A stretch of DNA of 42,859 nucleotides from Paraglomus occultum. Its lineage: Eukaryota > Glomeromycota > Glomeromycetes > Paraglomerales > Paraglomeraceae. Shown here in pieces: positions 11,997 through 23,447 of this stretch. The notes below the pieces were generated by a model that saw nothing but the letters and a program-made list of their open reading frames with translations, was not told where the DNA came from and did no database searches. The translations under genes and the position numbers were made by a program. The stretch is from assembly GCA_910592205.1 (NCBI GenBank), contig CAJVPJ010000121.1, positions 1 through 42,859 of the forward strand, read 5' to 3'. The first letter of the stretch is position 1; each line of letters opens with the position of its first letter.

Positions 11997-14900
11997 ATGG
12001 ACTTCCTGACAAGAGGTTATAAGGGCTTATTAGGTGAAAAAGGTCAACCACAGACGGCAGAAGATACTGTGATTAAGTTATGTGACAGAGCGGCGAATTC
12101 CACTCTTCTTGAAGACAGGAGGGCTGCTATTCTGGGACTCAAAGGGTTGTCCAGAGAGTACAAACTGGTAAAGAACTTATTGATGTTGATTTCACGTTGC
12201 GCGTTTACAGTATATACTGAACAGAGATGCTTTCTTATACTTCAAGGAAGTAGGCGATAAAGGATTGGGCGTGCTGTTGAAGATATTGAGTGAGGATAGA
12301 GCAGACATCGATACAGCAAAAGCTATTCTCGAGATTCTGAATATATTATGTGCACCAGATAGAGTAGAGGTTGGTTGAATGTAATTTGCTAAGAATATGT
12401 CCATTATGTTATAAAGAGAACGAATCATAATTGATCTATAGGATGTAGGAAGAGATCTTGGACTACGATTCACTGATGAAGTTTTGCAAGTAAGCATAAA
12501 CAATTATACGTCGGAATTGGTCTTAGCGTAGTCGTCACAGTTAAATTTACCTCATTTGTAACTTACTGACTCGGGAATTCGTTCTTTATTGATAGGATGA
12601 ATCACATATACATCTGTTCCTTGATCTCCTCCAAGAAGTCGACTTTTATGTTAGGTTCCACGATATTCAATTGCTCGCTACCCTACTGACAACAAGACCG
12701 GATAGAGTACAGGACTATATCTTGACAGCACCTATGGGAATATCTAGACTAATGGATTTATTGGATGACCATCAAGAGGTTATACGGAACGGTTAGTGTG
12801 ACGATAATTCGCTTTTACTGCATTGTTATTGAATAGTAAACAAAACAATTAACGTTCATAAACTTTAGAGGGTCTACTACTTTTGATCTCATTGACAGAG
12901 ACCAACGCAGATATTCAAAAGATTGTCGCGTTTCAAAATGCATTTGATAGATTGTTAGAGATTATTACTGCGGAAGATGGTTTGAATGGAGGAATTATAG
13001 TTCAAGATTGTTTACAATTGACGCTGAACTTATTGCGTTATAATGTCTCCAACCAGGTTAGGATAGTCGTATTCAAGCAATTAAATGAGCGTTTCTACAT
13101 TTATGCATGATTGAGTATTATCGCGTCTTTAACTAACATGACGTTTTACAATTTAAAGAATTATTTTAGGGAAACAAGTTGCATACAGAGGATATCTGGA
13201 TTACTGGGATATCCATCTACGTCAGAAGATAATGTTATCGATTATCATTTTTCGGATTGGCATGATCAAGGAACGAACAACATTCTCGTGTTATTGGAGC
13301 TCGTCAGAATACTCGTTGCCCCAAATAACACCAACACAACAACAAATCAAGTAAGCACAAATTACCACCGTGTGGGCAGAATTAAAAGCTATAGGGTGTG
13401 ATTGACGCATGTGCGTTCAAGAAGCACAACACAGCATAACAATACATGTACGCATGTTAGAATCTAAAGGTTTTTGTATTCCTTACAGCGTGTAATGAAC
13501 CAATGTGGGATGTTAAAACCTGTGATTGAACTTGCATTGGCCTCCAATGCCCCCTCTCCAGCGAAAACACAAGTACGTGATATTCCTTTCGCTATTCTCT
13601 TTGTATAACGAAAGTGTTCTATTTTTTCGAGTATTGTATTTATTGTTTGATCTTGTATCTGTCTTTTATTCTGCGGGCTTTTTCTATTACCGCTTTAGGC
13701 ATTCTATGCTTTAGGCGATCTTGTACGCGCAAATCAAACAAATCAAGAAGTGTTGGCGAGAGCGCGTGTAACCGTACCAATTCCAACTTACAGATCAAAT
13801 GAATCATCAACTTCACACTCTCGAACCACATCACAAAGCAGCGCGCATTTGTCGTTCCAAGAACAAGCGCAAGCAATGCCTCCTCGCTCAGCTATTATGG
13901 GCCTGATCGCTGTTGCCGTTGGAGCCGAACCCGAGAGTTATGGGACTAGAGCCGCTGCTACGTATGCGTTTGAGGTTAGACTCGATTGGGGAGTAGGGTC
14001 AAATTAGTGACTTTTGATAATTTTGTTGTGATGTCGTTATTATTTTTGTAGGCATATATAATGAGCAATGTGGAAGCGCAAGTCCTGCTTGCATCTTCTC
14101 TAGCACCTCAATCTGATGCTGCAAATAACTCTGATCAAATAACAGGTTATACAAATCTAAGCTTACATGTGCTAACTCAAACCCAATTCCATATACTTAC
14201 CTGTTTCTAATTGTTAACAGCGGGAGCGCAATCAGCCGGAACGCTGCTTCTAGCTGCCCTTCTGGAATGGGAAGATTCTGCTGCTGATCCATACGTTGTC
14301 TGGTTTGCTTCGGTGATATTCTCACACATTCTCTTGCATAACGAACGATCAAAAGACATAATTCGTGGTATTTACACCGCTGATGCCGATTCAACCGATG
14401 AGGGGGCACCGCTGTTGCAACTTATTGTAAAGAATTTGAATATTGCTAATAAGAATAACGCGGATGTGAGAGTCCTGATTGGATATCTGTGTTTGCTATG
14501 CGTGTGGCTATGGGATAGCCCAAAGAGCGTTGGTGATTTCCTGGCCGAGGAATCACATTTGCAGATGGTATCCTTTTCAACATCGATTAAATTGACGAAT
14601 TTTCCTGAGTCGCACGGGAAATTTGTGAAAACACGTTATTTGTGGTGGAACTATATATGCATATATTATTTATTTATTTATGTCCAATGTTTGCCTTAAC
14701 TGAAATGTCCGCTTAGTTGATTACTCTAGTCGCCCAATCGTCTAGTGTCGATCCACGTGTCCAGGGTCTTTGTGCGTTTTTATTGGGAGTATGTTATGAG
14801 TTCAATAATGAATTGGAGGGCTCTAATGTTTCGAGGTAAATAATACTGATATCAGGGATAAGTTGACAGCAATATATTAAAGTCAAAATTACTTTGTTTG

Positions 14901-15834
14901 ATAGGTCAACACTTTATCCTATTTTAATCAACCGCATCGGAATCGATTTATTTGTTAACCGTATCACACGGCTGCGTGAAGCACCACATTTTAAACATGC
15001 ATCACAGTACCTTTTTGTAAGTAAAATTAGTTTTGCGGCATTGACTGATGGCACAGAAATGACTACAATGACTGATTTGTTCAATCCATATAATCTAGAT
15101 CTCACCTAATGAACTTAAAGCTTTGCCTGACTTGTACTTCGATTACCAATTTGCGGAATTCTTTAAGGATAATTACGGTAAGTGAATGCTTTAACGGGCT
15201 TGTTTACCTTCTGCTCATTGCCAATATCACGATTCATGCATTCTGCTTTTTAGAAACCATTCAACGCTCTATTCGGGTCGATCCGAAAGCAACGCGATCG
15301 CCTCGTCATAGTACCGACACCAACGGCAACGATAACGACTCGTTTTCCTTATCTGCCATAACTTCTCTCAAAGGCGTAATCCAAACACAGGAAGCCCAAA
15401 TTAATGAACTAAAAGAGAAAATCAAACAGATGGAGCTTGAATCTAAGGTACGACTGTATAGCTTTTGACCATTGTAGTTATTTGTACAAGGAACTAATCG
15501 TATTGTCTTATGTTGTTGTCTCTGTTGTCATTAGAATTCTGTTGATAATGGCCCTGCATCAGTTGCACGACAAACGCTTGAATCGAACGATGAGAAATAT
15601 GCAATATTGGAGTCAAAATACATTGCGTTGGAGAACAAGTATGCACAGTTGAACAAAGAACACGAAGATCTACTTGAATGCCTTACTGAGCATGAGGAGA
15701 GTATTAATAAATACCGGACAAGGTTAATCGACCTCGGGCAGACTGTTACGGACGATGAAGAAGAGGAGGATGACGAAGAGGAGGATGACGAAGAGGAGGA
15801 AGAGGAGGAAGAGGAGGGAGAAGAAAAAGACTAG
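11997..15834 (+). CDS. USO1: Vesicle-tethering factor Uso1/p115
   Basis: Fifteen exons: 11997-12167, 12247-12369, 12442-12489, 12596-12791, 12869-13056, 13159-13350, 13489-13572, 13699-13974, 14052-14145, 14221-14567, 14717-14835, 14905-15016, 15099-15177, 15254-15447, 15535-15834 (840 aa, every phase closing). The first about 680 residues are the armadillo-type head of Uso1/p115: MDFLTRGYKGLLG, SREYKLEVGDKG, PMGISRLMDLLDD, QKIVAFQNAFDRLLEI, VQGLCAFLLGVCYEF and FVNRITRLRE are family hallmarks. A coiled coil (about 705-810) and a run of Asp/Glu closing the protein (about 814-840) follow, as in p115. The protein tethers COPII/COPI vesicles to cis-Golgi membranes with Rab1/Ypt1 and golgins, upstream of SNARE pairing. 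The tail is far shorter than in yeast Uso1 (about 1790 aa) and nearer animal p115 (about 960 aa). Start chosen at the ATG opening the conserved N-terminus. Confidence 0.95.
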
Positions 15835-16125
15835 TCTGATTTGTGGTAAAGAATTATGGGACATCTTATTTATATTATTGCCTAATACTTAACGAATCTT
15901 AGACTACCATTGTATTATTAATTTCTTCTGATGTATTATGCACTCTTTCATTTATATTAATTGGGCACGCATCAGATGCGTATGTTTTGTCACCATTAAT
16001 CGAAATTTGACGTTTAGAGTACTGCCGAGGATTATAACTATCGGCAATTTAATGAGTCGAATTGTTATATAGACTTGGATAATTTTATTACGGATAAATC
16101 TGATATTGATATTACAAACTTTCTA

Positions 16126-19100
16126 TTACAATTTGTCACCCAGTGTCTTAAGCAGTCCGGGTGCCTTTGTTTGTCCACTTGGCTTCCTTAGAAACGGATT
16201 TTCTAAAGAAATATAAATATAAGTTCATTGTGCTATCCAAACACGCCCCTTATCATGCACTTACTTCTATGCGAAGGGTCCGCCTTATGCGTTAAATTAG
16301 CTTTCTTGAATATCGGTGCTTCCTCTATGTGGTTATTTTCCTCATTCACATCCATCTCTTCAGCGTGTCGCTTTACGGTTTGGTTGGGCGCATCGTTATG
16401 CCGCGTTGTTGTTGCTTCATCCCCCATCATGACGTCAACGTCACCATCTTCTGTTGATCTGTGCGAAATTGGATTAATAAATATAATAAATACATAAGAT
16501 AAAAATGGTAACAAATTATGCTCATTTACTTTTCATGCTGAGGCGACATTTGCGGGCTATCCTGTACAGTGAGTGATGATGTATTTGTAGTTACTTGCAC
16601 TTCTGGTTGTTGCAGTGGCGGCTGTAACGGTATACGCTGCCGTGATGTGATTTTTAATGGAGGTTGTCTGCTTTCTTCTGTGCGATATGCCTGTTTTAAT
16701 CAATAGAAATAAATATGTTATACAATGATTTTACCATGGCCGAAGTTGTATTGAATTAAAATAATAACCTTATTCAATGCATTTATTCTCTCTGCCAGTT
16801 TCGCATAGTTATTATGCTGAGCAATCTTTATAGCAGCTTCTATTGTTGCCGGTGAGTTCAACAATGTCGCTAAATCATAGGCGCGCTCTATCTTTTCCGC
16901 TTTGCATGCCATCTGGGAGAACAGACACGTATTGAGAATGACGGTATTTTAAAACATCTATAACTTTTCGGATGTTGTTAAGTATACACGTACCTGAATA
17001 AGCTGTAGTAAAATTTTATCGATCTCAGTGTACTTCTTACGGAACTCGAGTTGTCTTCGTCGGTACTCATTTCTAGCTTCTGCTTCCTGCTGTTCATAGT
17101 CTATCAAAGTGTTCATGCGCATATACCTGCAATATGAAATCATGTAAATAAAGTCAATAATGATAGATGATGTATATAGAATGAAGCCACTCACTTCTCT
17201 TCAAATTGGCCGATAGGTTTGTCAATTTGTAGTAACGGCATCTGGAAGCTAACTTCATCTATTGGTGGTCTTGGGAGCGAAGGATGCTCCTGTCCATCCT
17301 ATTATTGACACAATTTAATGTAAACATCGGGAAGACCGCTAGATTCTGACAGAAGTAAAGCAATTGGCCTAATATACCTTGCATTTTACACACATTAATT
17401 CCATGTCAAGTATTCCGACAGGCCAATACGTTACTGTCTTTCCTTCTTCTTTTGGTATCGTAGATGTATCCAATATTGGTATCCAGCGTGCCTGACGAGG
17501 CTCACGATGACGATGAAGAATGCTCAGAACTCCTTTTGAATCGTAAATGGCCGGTAACTCAATGATGACAAATAAATTTCAAGATAATAATGTTATTTTC
17601 CCACCGATCTAGCAACAGACAGATTTTTTTGCATGCTTACTCCATCTTGTGAAAAGTCCAGCCAATTCAAAACTGCTCCGGTTGATAATGGCAAGTGGCC
17701 GTCTTGAATAAAATCATGCGATTCAATATTATACAATATATATCCCAGGTTTTGTGATCCTAGCAACATAAATATTAGTGTAAAGTAGCAACTTACAGGT
17801 GACATATCTGAGCGTCGTATTATACCTTTCAGTCCTGGGCCTACATGGTAAATAAACATGGCAAATTCATCATTGGCTGTCATGCATACGATCGATGGTA
17901 GAGAAAAGACTTTTGTCTGAACTCCTCCACTTGAAAAAAATCGTATATAGTTCTTCGAGGTAGCCGCAATCGGACCTTTGCCACTCAAGGCCAAAGCTAA
18001 TATCGTAACCGGTATGCTCGCTTAGTAATCTAGGTTATCGTGATATAATGCATTCATAATTACCCGTCACGCATTCTCCTGATGGAAGTTCTAATGTCCA
18101 TTCGCCTCGTGAATTCCGTGTTTCTGGTTGGAATGAGATCACACTTGGACCACCAGTACTTGACTCGGCCGCAAATGCTGCTCCTTGCCTACCTGTATAA
18201 AATTTTGCATTTGCAATTAACGTGATTTGAACTTTTTGCTCTCAGTACGTAAATAACTAACCATTACATACCCAAGCAACCCATAGAAAAGTTGTACAAG
18301 TCAGTGAAATGGTACGGTCGACATACTGATTTGTCCAAGTATTCAACACTTACTGTCGAATGTGTTCCTTGATCGAGTGTTGTAATGCATCCTATCAAGT
18401 TGAATACTGGAAGAAAGTCCAAAACAGATTAGTAAAATCAGAACTGATTTTAACGGTAATATTCAACAAATTTGAATATATATCTGACCAAGATAGCGTG
18501 ATTTTTCCTTCTCCGGCGTCGATCCTGGCTGAAATGGTTTCTGGGGTGTACTGATGTCGACTGTAGATAGCATATACTTTTTCAGCCACAGGTTACATTC
18601 CATCGTATGGTTGATAATACAATAAAAACGACATACCATTAGATTTCCTATCCATTGCATACGCAGGCTTTTTAGGCACATACCCTGCACCATCGTCATC
18701 CTCAACAAAATCATCCAGATCAAAGTAATCATCTTTGTAATCATACTTGAGCCTGTTGCTTCTGCGTGGAGCTGTTGTATATGTGTCACTTATATGTGCG
18801 ACAATGAAATATGTAATGATTAAAACAACTACCATTTTTGTCTGCGTCTTCGCACTCTGCATCATCAATGCTGATGTTGAATATACGATCCAGTACAACA
18901 TCATCTTCCTCCATTGTGACACTTCCTTCATTTTCAATATCGTCAAAATCAAATGGCTCCCAGAAATATAAAGTTCCTTGCACGTCCACCTGTACGTGAC
19001 GATAAGCGGTAGGATTATATTTGATCCAGCAAGAAAAAACAATATTAACTTTCACGAATCAACAAGAACTTGTGCGATGAAAAAAATCCAATTTCTGGTG

Positions 19101-20680
19101 GAACGTGGTATGGCAATAAGCATGGTGGAAATTTTTCTTACGTATGCTATTTTCTTGCCATCTGGATGCCATGATAGACCAGTCACATGCGCTTTATGTC
19201 TTATTCTAAAATGTCGGATTGAATAAGTTACAATTCACATATATTATATGCTAATTGGTAATAGTTCACTTACTTCCATGAAGACTTCCTCTTTATTAAA
19301 TTCCAGATCATTATGTAACAGTCCAAACCCGCTGTGGCCAAATATCGTCCATTCGGTGACCATTGAAGGACGCATATATTCTGAATAACGACAATTTCAG
19401 TGAGCATGTACAAGTCAACATACGAGTGCTTAAATCATATACCTGTTTATGTTGATCTTTGAACATTATATTATATTTCCAAGTATTCTTATTGACAATG
19501 ACGACGTCTAGATAGAGCAAATATTAGCGTGATCCAATATTGATTTGCAAGTCTACCTCAACTTACCTTTATCATCTCCTGGAACAGCAAAACATTTCCC
19601 TGACGGATGCCACGCTATCTGACACGTCTGCGGGTCGCTATATCCAGAGTATAACTGTTTAGCATAACATTTTATTGATTCACAAACTGTAGCTACTCAT
19701 GATCTGACTTACCCTGGATCTGTGTGCGGAATTATGCCCAAAAAATGCTTAATGAAACGAGGCTCACCGTATCGCATGTCCCATACTCGAATAGTCCCGT
19801 CACAACTAGAAGAGACCTGCATTCACATAACCATTCCGCGAATTTTCAGGTCAATATATATTTGGACATTGGCGAGAAGGTAATGATAGTCACTCACCAA
19901 GAACTCTCCATCTGGATCAAACTCGACACACCTTACAGAATTCGTATGTCCTTTGACTACAACCACATCACTAATGTTTACCGTGTTGACTATCTGGATG
20001 GTCGAATCGCTAATAGAGAACGTTAATCCATCTCTGCTGATATTTAAAAGTCAGACCACAAAACTTCATTGCATACTTACTCTGAAGCCACGGCTACTCG
20101 TAAGCCATCCGTATTAAACGAAACATGTCTTGCAGGCAACGTACAGCGATACAGTAATGATTCAAATTTCTTGGTTGTCAGACTAAACAGCGCGACGGTC
20201 TTGTCTTCCGATGCAGTAACAAGCTTTCCATTCTGATGTTAAAAACGTGAATATAAATATATGGAATAAGCACAAATATCATACATGCAATATGTAAAAT
20301 TAAGTTATGTGTAAAATAATAACAACGTTTATCCCAATGCAGCGAATGCCCTTAGTATGATGAATAATGTTAATGGGTCTATCATCTATATTCCCGTTGG
20401 CCAAGACAAGAAAGAATCGAATTGCTCCATCTGCTCCAGCTGTAAGTAAGAAACTACGAAAAATCAAATCTTAGAATAATAATAATAATAATAATCAAAG
20501 ATTACGCATCCTTCCCTACACATACTTGCCGTCTTCGTTGTAACTAACGACAGTGTAGCCTTGTGTGTGTACTAAGAAGGAATCTATTCCCGGTTCTGGT
20601 ACTTCCCGTGCTTCTAGTTCCAGTCCAAACTCACTTTCTTCAGGTAATTCGGGAAAATCAAGATCAGATTGAGATCCCAT
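16126..20680 (-). CDS. CTF4: Replisome hub Ctf4/Mcl1/WDHD1 (AND-1)
   Basis: Twenty-three exons on the minus strand, listed 5' to 3': 20526-20680, 20327-20453, 20081-20232, 19898-20009, 19713-19816, 19567-19637, 19443-19507, 19274-19380, 19142-19205, 18833-18989, 18637-18771, 18489-18560, 18272-18406, 18064-18192, 17826-17996, 17641-17759, 17378-17557, 17195-17298, 16994-17126, 16769-16912, 16530-16690, 16265-16458, 16126-16202 (955 aa). N-terminal WD40 propeller to about residue 335 (LLTAGADGAIRFF, FDPDGEFLVSSSCDGTIRVW, SWHPDGKKIAY), an acidic linker (EEDDVV; DDFVEDDDG), the SepB region opening with KPFQPGSTP and containing SGGVQTKVFSLP and GAVLNWLDFSQDG, then the helical block around 720-812 with QMACKAEKIERAYDLA, and a charged tail. 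The family trimer links CMG helicase (GINS) to polymerase alpha-primase and other clients, and acts in cohesion and repair. The C-terminal HMG box of animal WDHD1 is absent, as in other fungi. The last intron is supported by the terminal exon restoring NPFLRKPSG. Confidence 0.95.
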
Positions 20681-20776
20681 GATTCAAAGTGGCTATCGTT
20701 GGTTATGAGGGAGAGAACGTGTTTTATCCAATATTTAATATTAATGGATGCTAAACGAACATTCAGAGGCCGCCTC

Positions 20777-20782
20777 ACGCGT
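20777..20782. promoter_or_regulatory. MCB box ACGCGT
   Basis: Perfect palindromic MluI cell-cycle box 97 bp upstream of the CTF4 ATG. In budding and fission yeast MBF binds ACGCGT to drive G1/S transcription of replication genes, and CTF4/mcl1 is that kind of gene. Function here is inferred. Confidence 0.5.
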
Positions 20783-20822
20783 CGTGTTTGAAGATCGGCG
20801 TCAATTTTACCTTTTTCGGAAA

Positions 20823-20828
20823 ACGCGA
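20823..20828 (+). promoter_or_regulatory. Second MCB-like site ACGCGA
   Basis: ACGCGA within TTCGGAAAACGCGACGG, 41 bp from the perfect MCB. A one-base variant of the core, so weaker evidence. Confidence 0.35.
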
Positions 20829-20960
20829 CGGGGGTTATCCCAACGAATACAACTTTCCACCCTGTAAACAATGTTATAGTTTCTCACTTCCTAGCTCTCA
20901 GTCCTCGTCTTGATATTAAAGAGTCCCTGCCTCGGGTTCGATAACGGTCTGTACAGACGA

Positions 20961-23447
20961 ATGACACGAGGCTATAACATGTCGACAAGAAACTCGAAAG
21001 TAAAAGAAGAAAAAAAAAGCAACGCATTTTTCCGTGAAGGCAAGCATGTTTACATGAGATAGAAAACAGAGTTAATCGATTATTAGAATTTTGAGTTGTT
21101 GTTATTTTAACACCAGCCTTTCTGGCATAGGAGATGAAGTCAATTCCGTTGTAACCACCAAAAGGGTGGATTGGAAGACGATAACTCCTCCACAATGCGT
21201 GACAGTTACTAATATAGCGGTTTGTAGTGACCTTCACATTAATGTTGCAGCAATTATTGACCAGTCGCACCGAGTACTATATTTGTTCGTTAACAGAAAA
21301 CTCTCAGGGCCAATTTCGAAGCTAAACAACAACTAAAGACCGAAGAAGAAGAAACACAGAGTATAAACCCAAAGATTCTGCTAGAAAGGTAAAAGAGGAT
21401 TCTAATGAAGAATCTTTCGTGTTTTCCACCAGTACAATAGAAGTGACATCTCTCAATTCAATGTAGTGAAAGCATTGCGACTGTTCGAAAAGAGAACCTG
21501 TTCAGTTCTGAGGTTACAGAGTCCGAGCAAGATATCATTGATAAACGGGTCGCTCTTCAACGACGTCACGTGTGTATGATTATCAAAGATCTACGCAGTA
21601 AATCTTGTAGCAGAGTGTATAACTGATGAGAATAGTTTATAGTATGCGGAATTTGAAAAACGAGAGTATGAACGCAAAGCCAAAAAAATTCGCGACATAT
21701 TCGAATTTTTAATTGACGATGAAATTAAGGCTGCGCTATCGGATTGTGAGAACGACGAGGTTTGCTTGAAACAATGATTTACGCGTTGAGCATCGTATCC
21801 ATCAGCTAATGAATCAATTGATTTCGTTTACAGGAAGAAGTCATCGTTCGAATGACACAACATGGATATTTACATCAGCTCCGAAAGAAGCTATCAGAAA
21901 AACAAGGAAAGATGTCTTGTAAGCAGTGATACAAAGACGTGTGGGAGGAGAAGGGAGTGGTTGAGTGTGCGATAACACGATTCGAATAATCAAAGCAAAT
22001 GCTTGTATTCATGTGATCAGCCAAACAAATGAGTGAAGAACAAAAGGAAGCGTACGAACAGCTGTTAAAGAAACGTAAAGAAACTCTCAGAAAGACCTCG
22101 GGTTTATCAAGTAAAAAGTATGTTAAGATATTGTATTTCATAATACAGCAGAAATATTGAGCTGACGTTACGTTTAAGTCAATATCACCGCATGAAAGGC
22201 CGTCTCACACTCGATGAAGCTCTGAAACAAGTGCAGGATAATAACAAAGATCTGGAAAAGGCTTTTGAGGGATGGTCCGAAGCTCGCATTAAAGCATACA
22301 AAGCAATTGAAACGAAACCGAATACTTACTATTATCGATTCAATGCACCAGGAGAAGAGCAAAAGAAAGGGCCATGGACAGATGTAATTTCCCATAGATA
22401 TATCAATAAACATATGATTGGCTCATTTTGCGCGAACGTTAAATACAATTTTCTTTATCAATGCAGGAGGAAGAAAAACTCTTTTTTCAGAGGCTTGAAG
22501 AAGTAGGAGCAGATGGCCAATGGGGTCTCTTCTCGATGGCCATACCCGGACGCGTCGGATATCAAGTAAATATAGTTTAATGTCTCCATTACTTGTTTAT
22601 CCAACTTGATATCTCATGCCGATACTTTTCTAGTGCTCAAACTTCTACCGTCTACTTATCGAAACTGGGCGAATTACCGATCCCAATTACGTGCTTGATC
22701 CAAAAGGCAAAGCACACTATCTGTTTAGCACCAAAAACAAACAAACTGGTGTGACAGAGAAAACTTTTCGAACTCATGTGAAACATGGAAGTAGGAATGC
22801 ACGCGCAAGTGGTGGGTTGTCGAGCTCTAGTTCGGGTTCGAGGTCAGTGCTTGTTCGGCGGAAACGTAGAAGAACTCGGCTGACTAGTGACGATGATGAG
22901 GATGAAGACTTTGATTGTGACGATTCGGGTAGTTACACTTTAAAGTCGTGGAACACCTCTAAGAGGACCAAGACAAGAGCATCTTCTAGTAAAGAGGAGA
23001 GTGGGGAGGAAATAGATCCTTTTATGCAGCAAAGAAATGAGAATCCTCTACCAGGATTTACAGATCCGATCACTTTGGATGAAGTGGTCAAGCCAGCAAT
23101 GTCGCCTTACGGACATGTGATGAGGTTTGCTATAACGATTAGTCTGATATTGTGCTATGCTAGATATGATTTGTTGATCGGGCTTATACCGAACACGAAA
23201 CGTGTACGTGTTTGACAGTTACGACAGCTGGGTTCGATGCCTTTCGTCCGAACCGACGAAGAATATTTGTCCGTTGACTAAAAGACCTCTGACAAAGCGA
23301 GAACTTATTATCTTGACTGTAGACAATATCGATCAGTATAGGTCAGCATCACATGTCTGTAAAGTATGTTATTTCACGAGTGATACGGAAAATTAACGTT
23401 CTGCTCTGACATTTATTTCTAGGAACAAAATCGTGAATCCTTATTAA
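20961..23447 (+). CDS. SANT/Myb-domain protein with C-terminal U-box-like domain
   Basis: Ten exons are well supported: 21297-21388, 21467-21569, 21643-21759, 21834-21918, 22021-22117, 22149-22383, 22467-22565, 22634-23124, 23219-23341, 23423-23447 (488 aa, phases closing). The first half is charged and helical (EKREYERKAKKIRDIFEF; QLLKKRKETLR). A SANT/Myb repeat follows (GPWTDEEEKLFFQRLE, GQWGLFSMAIPGRVGYQCSN), then a basic and acidic low-complexity linker (VRRKRRRTRL; DDDEDEDFDCDD), then a U-box/RING-like end: PLPGFTDPITLDEVVKPAMS, YGHVM, YDSWVRCL, CPLTKRPLTKREL. Known logic: SANT domains bind DNA or histone tails and U-boxes recruit E2 enzymes, so a nuclear chromatin-linked E3 ligase is possible (inference). 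The N-terminal exon is provisional: ATG 20961 or the in-frame ATG 20979 (MSTRNSKVKEEKK), with a donor at 21048 (GT, in phase) or 21040 (GC, AG|GCAAGC, out of phase without another exon). Transcribed divergently from CTF4. Confidence 0.8.

Larger units (their letters stand above)
20681..20960. promoter_or_regulatory. Divergent promoter between CTF4 and the SANT/U-box gene
   Basis: About 280 bp separates the two start regions, which are transcribed away from each other. The middle is GC-richer than other intergenic DNA in the window and contains MCB-type CG-rich sites. Confidence 0.65.

Noticed and set aside
19981-20040. Alternative earlier acceptor for CTF4 exon 4 (after TATCAG, about 20036)
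   Set aside because: In frame, but adds nine residues (starting RDGLT) inside a conserved propeller strand; the later acceptor gives the expected SEDDSTIQIVN.
20884-21270. Minus-strand frame of about 128 codons in and beyond the divergent promoter
   Set aside because: No family similarity, begins inside the likely first intron of the plus-strand gene, and would overlap its first exon.
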